Below are positions 16,480 to 20,415 of a stretch of DNA of 20,415 bases, one piece after another. The stretch spans positions 203,902-224,316 of the forward strand of contig BFEA01000806.1 of the NCBI GenBank assembly GCA_003427395.1. The letters run 5' to 3'. The stretch's first letter is position 1. Every line of letters begins with the position of its first letter. The position numbers and the translations under genes are program-made. The notes below the pieces were generated by a model. It searched no databases. It was not told the origin of the DNA and was given only the letters and a program-made list of their open reading frames with translations. This stretch comes from Chara braunii. Taxonomy: Eukaryota > Streptophyta > Charophyceae > Charales > Characeae.

Positions 16480-17868
16480 AAATGTAGAGTAACTTTTGAT
16501 GAATTTTTCTATGAAGTCAGGATAAAAGATAATTATGAAATGTGTCCAACTGCCCTTATGAACATAAAGGTGTTTCTTCCCAATGAAGAATCCAGGAAAG
16601 ATAAAAAAATCTCCGGTTCATTTGAATAATGATCAAAAGTGCTATTCAAATGTCTATAAAAAATCTCTCTCAAGCGAAGGAAGAAACCTAGTTATCTGAG
16701 GCGAAGACACTCGAGTGACCACTCGGACTCAGATAGTAACATTGTTGATATGGAGGTAGTAGATGAATCAAAAATTAATGCAATGTTTCAAAAACTATTC
16801 AAGAACTTGGACCATGAGGTACTTCAGCTGCGAAAAAAGTTAAATACCTTCATCAAATTTATCAATCCTCACCATGGAGGAGGCATATTGATCTCAACAT
16901 CAGGGCCAAAATGATCCACCTAGCCTACATCCAATACAGAACAGACAAGAATGAGGCCAAAGCCTTTCTCAATGACACTAATGGTGTGATAAGACATTTG
17001 TGTGATTCCTCTATCCTTTAGAAGGTCAACGATTGACTGCAGAAATCCTAGTTAATATACACTTCAATCAATGCTCGCCTAAAGATCGTCTGAGTCCAAG
17101 CCTGAAGCGACGAGGACTACAAGGCAACAATATCATACAAATTTCATCTGTACACCTTAAGAGACATATCATCGAACCCTCCGGTCTTTTGTTGCATCTT
17201 ATCGCACTATGACTCTCAATAAAGGAATTGTTAATAAATAATATCATTTGAAGGAGTTTCTCAAACGCCTATTATGCCCACTGACTTTTTTCCGATGAAA
17301 CCTAGAAAACATTTCACTGTAGTGAGTGACTTAAAATTACTAACGAATAATTTCTCGTGTACAAGCAGTCATCTGACTATCAACACAACAAGAAAAAAAA
17401 CCGGTATAACTCAAGACAACAATACAAGTACTAAGATAACAAGAGAGATAAAGGAAGAAGACCTTATAACGACTAAGCAGTTGCCTTCTATACAACAATT
17501 AATATCATTAATCAATCATACACCTTCAATCAAGCAGGCATCCTGAGTCATGCAATTGCTATGAAGAGTCGATGAATGACTCAGCAAGTCAAAATATTTT
17601 AGAGCAGCTTCATTATCAAATCATTTTTACCAATGAAAGAAACTGCTAGAAAGATTAGCAGAAAAGACTCAAAGAATGTACTCAATTGAATCGAAAAGAC
17701 AGTTTATCTTAAATTTAAAGGAACTAGCCACAATGATCCAACAAAGATTATACAAGTTTAAGGGATGGTTAAAAGATTAATGACTGACTAATACTTTGAA
17801 GATGCTTTGAAGGAAAAAAAACCTCCTCAAACCCATTTTTCCATACATGAACTGTCTGATGAGAACAA
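16480..17868 (+). pseudogene. Possible 5' (gag-like) part of the decayed retroelement
   Basis: Several short frames on the same strand as the reverse transcriptase remnants read like former coding sequence. One is open for 48 codons from about 16484 (VTFDEFFYEVRIKDN...). Another, at about 16740-16910, encodes a heptad-like, Leu/Lys-rich segment (FQKLFKNLDHEVLQLRKKL). A third is a 90-codon ATG frame at 17274-17546. They are broken by stops and frame changes. No zinc knuckle or protease motif is visible. Position immediately upstream of the RT suggests a gag or leader region; that is an inference. Confidence 0.35.
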
Positions 17869-18500
17869 ACAATTTGCCGACTCCACTTTTGAAAGTCTGC
17901 TCAGTTAAGGCGTCATTTGTGAAACTTTTTCGTCAATCATTATTAATCCTATCTTTGTAATTGAAAGTTACACAGAAAAAGGTTTATTATTGATTTAAGA
18001 TTTGTTAAAATATTCATATCGTTTTCACAATTTTTATTAGGAGTAAATCTCATATGTTGCGACAACCTGCTCATCCAATCTCGTGTCTGACTTTGTTATC
18101 GCTTACGACATCAAAAATGGCTTCTGCCATATTATGGTCAACGAAACATGCAAAGATTATATCGCATTTTAATGAGGAAATAAATATTTATATTTCACCA
18201 TAATTTATTTTGAAATTCCTTAAGATGCTGAATCTTGACTATAATTTATACAAGAAGTAATGACCTCACTAAGGTTGAAATCTACTTGTACCTTCTCTCA
18301 CATCGACAACTTTCTGATGATGCAACAAAACCATCTTTGGAGCTTATAAACATTTTTTATCTACACTTACCTTCTTGAGAAACTAGGTTTTTTTCAAGTC
18401 GGAACAAATGTATTTTCCCCCTCTCATTCTGCAAAGTTTTTTGGGTTCAATATTGACTCTCACTGCAATTTGACAATAATTCCAGAGGAAAAAACTTAAG
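17869..18500 (+). pseudogene. Reverse transcriptase remnant, DIRS-type
   Basis: Recognisable RT blocks occur in order across stops and shifts. GVICETF..IIINPIFVIE (17909-17965) corresponds to the fingers. After a one-base shift comes RKRFIIDLRFVK. The motif A equivalent is FVIAYDIKNGFCHIMVN (Asp codon 18107-18109), followed by KDYIAF and a stop. The motif C equivalent reads FSHIDNFLMM (18296-18325), with Asn in place of the second catalytic Asp. The thumb region follows as LEKLGFF...NVFSPSHSAKFFGFNIDS (18373-18456). The DxxxGFxHI plus K.yiaF pattern and the late FFGFNIDS block resemble DIRS/Ngaro-type RTs more than LINE or Copia. It is dead: stops, frameshifts and a lost catalytic residue. 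Confidence 0.75.
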
Positions 18501-18780
18501 AATTTGCAGCACCATTTATTCTATGTTATCCAGAAGTGCAGTCACCAGCAGACAAATCTCTTCCATTGCTGGAAAATTGACAACACTTGTCAACACTTTT
18601 CAACCAGCAGTCACTTTTTGCGTCCACCTTTATCATACCCATCAACCCCAATGCTTGGGATGATCTCTCGCTTCTTTCAAAAAAAGTTAGAGGTCCCTAA
18701 ATTGGGCATTGAATAACATACTCAGGATCAAGTGAAAGAGTTGGTCCATCAAACTGACCAATCTAACCAATGGCATCCAA

Positions 18781-19180
18781 ACTGACGCCTCAGACCATGC
18801 AATTGGGGCTATCATCTAACCCAATCAAGGAAGAAAAGAGACATTGAGCATTGTTGTTCCAAATGAATGGTTGAAATCTGCCAGTACACATAGAGAACTG
18901 TTCAGAGTGTTGTACATCCTCTCTTTTATTCGAGGTTCATTTTTCGTGCCTTCCAATGATGCTGTAGTCAAGGTTGTTGGAGATAATACAAGGGTAGTTG
19001 CATTACTTAAGAATTGGTAGTCGTCTAGTGTCACGATAAATTCTCCTTAGGGAAATAGCGACTATCCTTTAGGAAACCCAATGGCAAATTAAACTCATCT
19101 GGGTACCCCGCTCTGTGAACTCCAAAGCGCACTCACTCTCAAAGTGGAAGGATCCCACGGATTAGAGTCTTGTTCCTTAT
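18781..19180 (+). pseudogene. RNase H remnant of the same DIRS-type retroelement
   Basis: TDASDHAIGAII starts at 18781 with catalytic Asp at 18784-18786, followed by a stop. NEWLKSASTHRELFRVLYIL supplies the catalytic Glu (about 18894-18896). VVGDNTRVVALLKNW supplies the third Asp at 18982-18984. After a stop comes QWQIKLIWVPRSVNSKAHSL (about 19079-19138), matching the family's W.PG..N..AD.LSR block, with His where Asp is usual. This order and spacing is that of the RNase H following a DIRS-type RT. The block is interrupted by at least two in-frame stops, so it is a pseudogene. Confidence 0.75.
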
Positions 19181-19209
19181 CTAGTCTCCCAAAAAAAAAA
19201 AAAATTGAA

Positions 19210-19540
19210 GTGCCTTCGATTCATTTGTGTGCATCGCAAGCTCATCACGTCTCTCATTGCTTCGTCTCTAAATATCCAGTGTAAGCATTGCAATGATGTG
19301 AATGCCTTATCCTTCAATTGATAGGAATTTCAGGGAGACTCATACCTGTTTTTTTCCCCCCCTTATTTCGCTCCTTTGGCAGTTCGAAGTAGTAAAAAGA
19401 ATGAAGGCATTCGAAGGAGAATTCCTACTCATCACCCTTATGGCTGCAAAAGCAGTCTGCCCTATGGTGGCTTCTATATGTTGCTCAGAAACCATGAAAA
19501 TTTTGCAATGTTTCGTTTTCCTGCACGCCTAGCTACAGAG
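19210..19540 (+). pseudogene. C-terminal tail of the retroelement polyprotein
   Basis: Fragments read in shifting frames: SHCFVSKYPV, NDVNALSFN (19292-19318), EFQGDSYLFFPPL (about 19326-19364), then GEFLLIT and TPLWLQKQSALWWLL (about 19419-19475). They parallel the RF..-DA.s..W-PPf.li-ilI.P.W..q.w.p.l blocks that follow RNase H in DIRS and Ngaro polyproteins. No tyrosine recombinase region is seen after it. A-rich and GA-rich sequence takes over from about 19590. Confidence 0.55.
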
Positions 19541-19589
19541 TGTCCAAGGGTACTCTCAAGCTATTGGTTGGTGGATGAGGGAGAAATGT

Positions 19590-20140
19590 CGGAGACATGA
19601 ATAGCAGACGGAAGGCGGGGGGAATGTTTAGAGGACGAAGAAAGGAGGAAGGGGGTTGGAAGAACGAAGGACGAATGCTGAACAGAGGACGAAGCTGGCA
19701 TTACAAAAAAATAAAAATAAAAAAAAATTGAATGAGAATGCAAATACGAAGGAGAAATGACAAAATGAGCGAGTCAAGATATGAAGAAATGATGGATGGT
19801 GAAAGAAAAACTTGCAGTAGGATGAAGGTTTAATGACAGATTGATGGATGAAGGAAGGACGGACGGGGATGTAGAGAGGATAAAAAAATGTACAATGGAC
19901 CGATGAAGGTGGGATAAGAAATAAGAAAGAGAGAAAAAAAACAAATCGCAATCATTCAAACATAGGAAAGGGAAGAGGAAGGAAGGAGGAAGATAGTATG
20001 GCGGGAGGCAGAGTGAGAAAGGCGGTGGTAGGGAGCTATCACAATGGCAAGAAGCGGAGTGAAGAAGCCAAACGACGAATGGTCACAAACTTTAAAATCA
20101 TAAACTTCGAAATCACGAAAAAAAAACCAAGCAAACACAC
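19590..20140 (+). repeat. Purine-rich, low-complexity stretch
   Basis: The plus strand is dominated by GGA, GAA, GATGA and A runs (for example GGAGGAAG and GATGGATGAAGGAAGGACGG). The minus-strand Phe/Ser/His-rich frames here are composition artefacts. No gene is supported. Confidence 0.7.
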
Positions 20141-20143
20141 AAA

Positions 20144-20144
20144 A

Positions 20145-20175
<31 letters not shown>
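20144..20175. repeat. GA microsatellite
   Basis: About 15 GA dinucleotides interrupted once by CG, immediately upstream of the U6-like sequence. Confidence 0.9.
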
Positions 20176-20187
20176 CCCTTCAAGCCA

Positions 20188-20290
20188 TGCACACATCCAT
20201 TCCGATTAGAACGGATGAAAATGAGATTAGCATGGCCCGTGCGCAAGGATGACACACTTCATTCAATGAATGGTGGGATCTTGAAGTAGA
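20188..20290 (+). ncRNA. U6 spliceosomal snRNA-like sequence (possibly a retro-pseudogene)
   Basis: AGATTAGCATGGCCCGTGCG plus CAAGGATGACAC (20224-20255) matches the nearly invariant core of eukaryotic U6 snRNA, with one change (CCCG where CCCC is usual). TTAGAACG (20206-20213) matches the TTGGAACG that precedes the ACAGAGA box. The expected ACAGAGA box itself is not intact: the sequence reads GATGAAAATG there. The 5' stem-loop is not convincing. A small CATTC-AAT-GAATG hairpin follows the core, then GGGATCTTGAAG, then a poly(A) tract instead of the usual T-run terminator. The U6 identity is strong; function is doubtful because the box that contacts the 5' splice site is altered. Confidence 0.75.
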
Positions 20291-20294
20291 GAGG

Positions 20295-20323
<29 letters not shown>
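20295..20323 (+). repeat. Poly(A) tract after the U6-like sequence
   Basis: A run of 29 A. Its position after the U6-like sequence is what a reverse-transcribed, tailed copy would show, although no flanking target-site duplication was found. Confidence 0.9.
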
Positions 20324-20325
<2 letters not shown>

Positions 20326-20415
20326 TAGATAGATAGATAGATAGATACATAGATACATAGATAGATAGAGATAGAGATAGATAGATAGATAGAGATAGAG
20401 ATAGATAGATAGATA
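20324..20415. repeat. GATA microsatellite running off the window
   Basis: GATA/GATACATA/GAGATA tetranucleotide-type repeats continue to the last base, so the full length is unknown. Confidence 0.95.

Overview
This window looks like nuclear DNA of a eukaryote, most likely a protist. The signs are long poly(A)/poly(T) tracts, GA, CA and GATA microsatellites, a U6 snRNA-like sequence, a tRNA-like retroposon with a target-site duplication, a wrecked DIRS-type retroelement, and one large intron-poor gene for a secreted or surface protein. That protein combines a signal peptide, a Ser/Thr/Pro-rich linker, an NHL-type beta-propeller and a hydrophobic tail. This style would fit a chromerid-like alveolate or another free-living alga or protist, but the sequence does not settle the species. 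Bacterial features such as operons and Shine-Dalgarno starts are absent.

Layout. 1-90: CA/GA microsatellite. 219-708: a non-autonomous DNA transposon with inverted arms of about 90 bp and an 8-9 bp flanking repeat. 806-1039: a smaller foldback element, followed by two long hairpins (1071-1234 and 1602-1722). 1306-1359: a poly(A)-only insertion between short direct repeats. 1742-1985: a retroposon of about 200 bp flanked by perfect 23-bp direct repeats and holding a degenerate tRNA-like sequence. 1996-2087: a second copy of a repeat first seen at 876-972. About 2.33-4.12 kb: a strongly diverged tandem array with a poly(A) tract in many units. 4.2-4.3 kb: AT-rich simple sequence.

4741-4884 is a small inverted-repeat element (MITE) lying 42 bp past the stop codon of the only confident gene, which runs on the minus strand from 6609 to 4927. 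The upstream side of this gene (6.93-7.2 kb) carries three CACGTG sites about 100 bp apart, two of them in perfect 10-bp palindromes. From 7.4 to 10.05 kb the DNA is a dense, nested field of MITEs whose ends share a GGGCCTCGCCACACCACTC-like sequence.

10.05-14.3 kb is of lower GC with no recognisable gene family. It holds two adjacent open frames (12801-13313 and about 13324-13819) with plausible splice sites that could be exons of an unknown gene. 14.31-14.56 kb is a sharply bounded C-rich block. 14.6-16.4 kb is mostly AT-rich with homopolymers, including a 59-base A tract interrupted by an N. 16.5-19.5 kb is a decayed retroelement: the reverse transcriptase and RNase H motifs can be read across stops and frameshifts and resemble the DIRS-type. 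The window ends with a U6 snRNA-like sequence at about 20.2 kb, followed by a poly(A) tract and GATA repeats.

The genes do not form a pathway. The main content is one surface-protein gene set in a landscape of transposons, with evidence of both DNA transposons (MITEs) and poly(A)-type retroposition.
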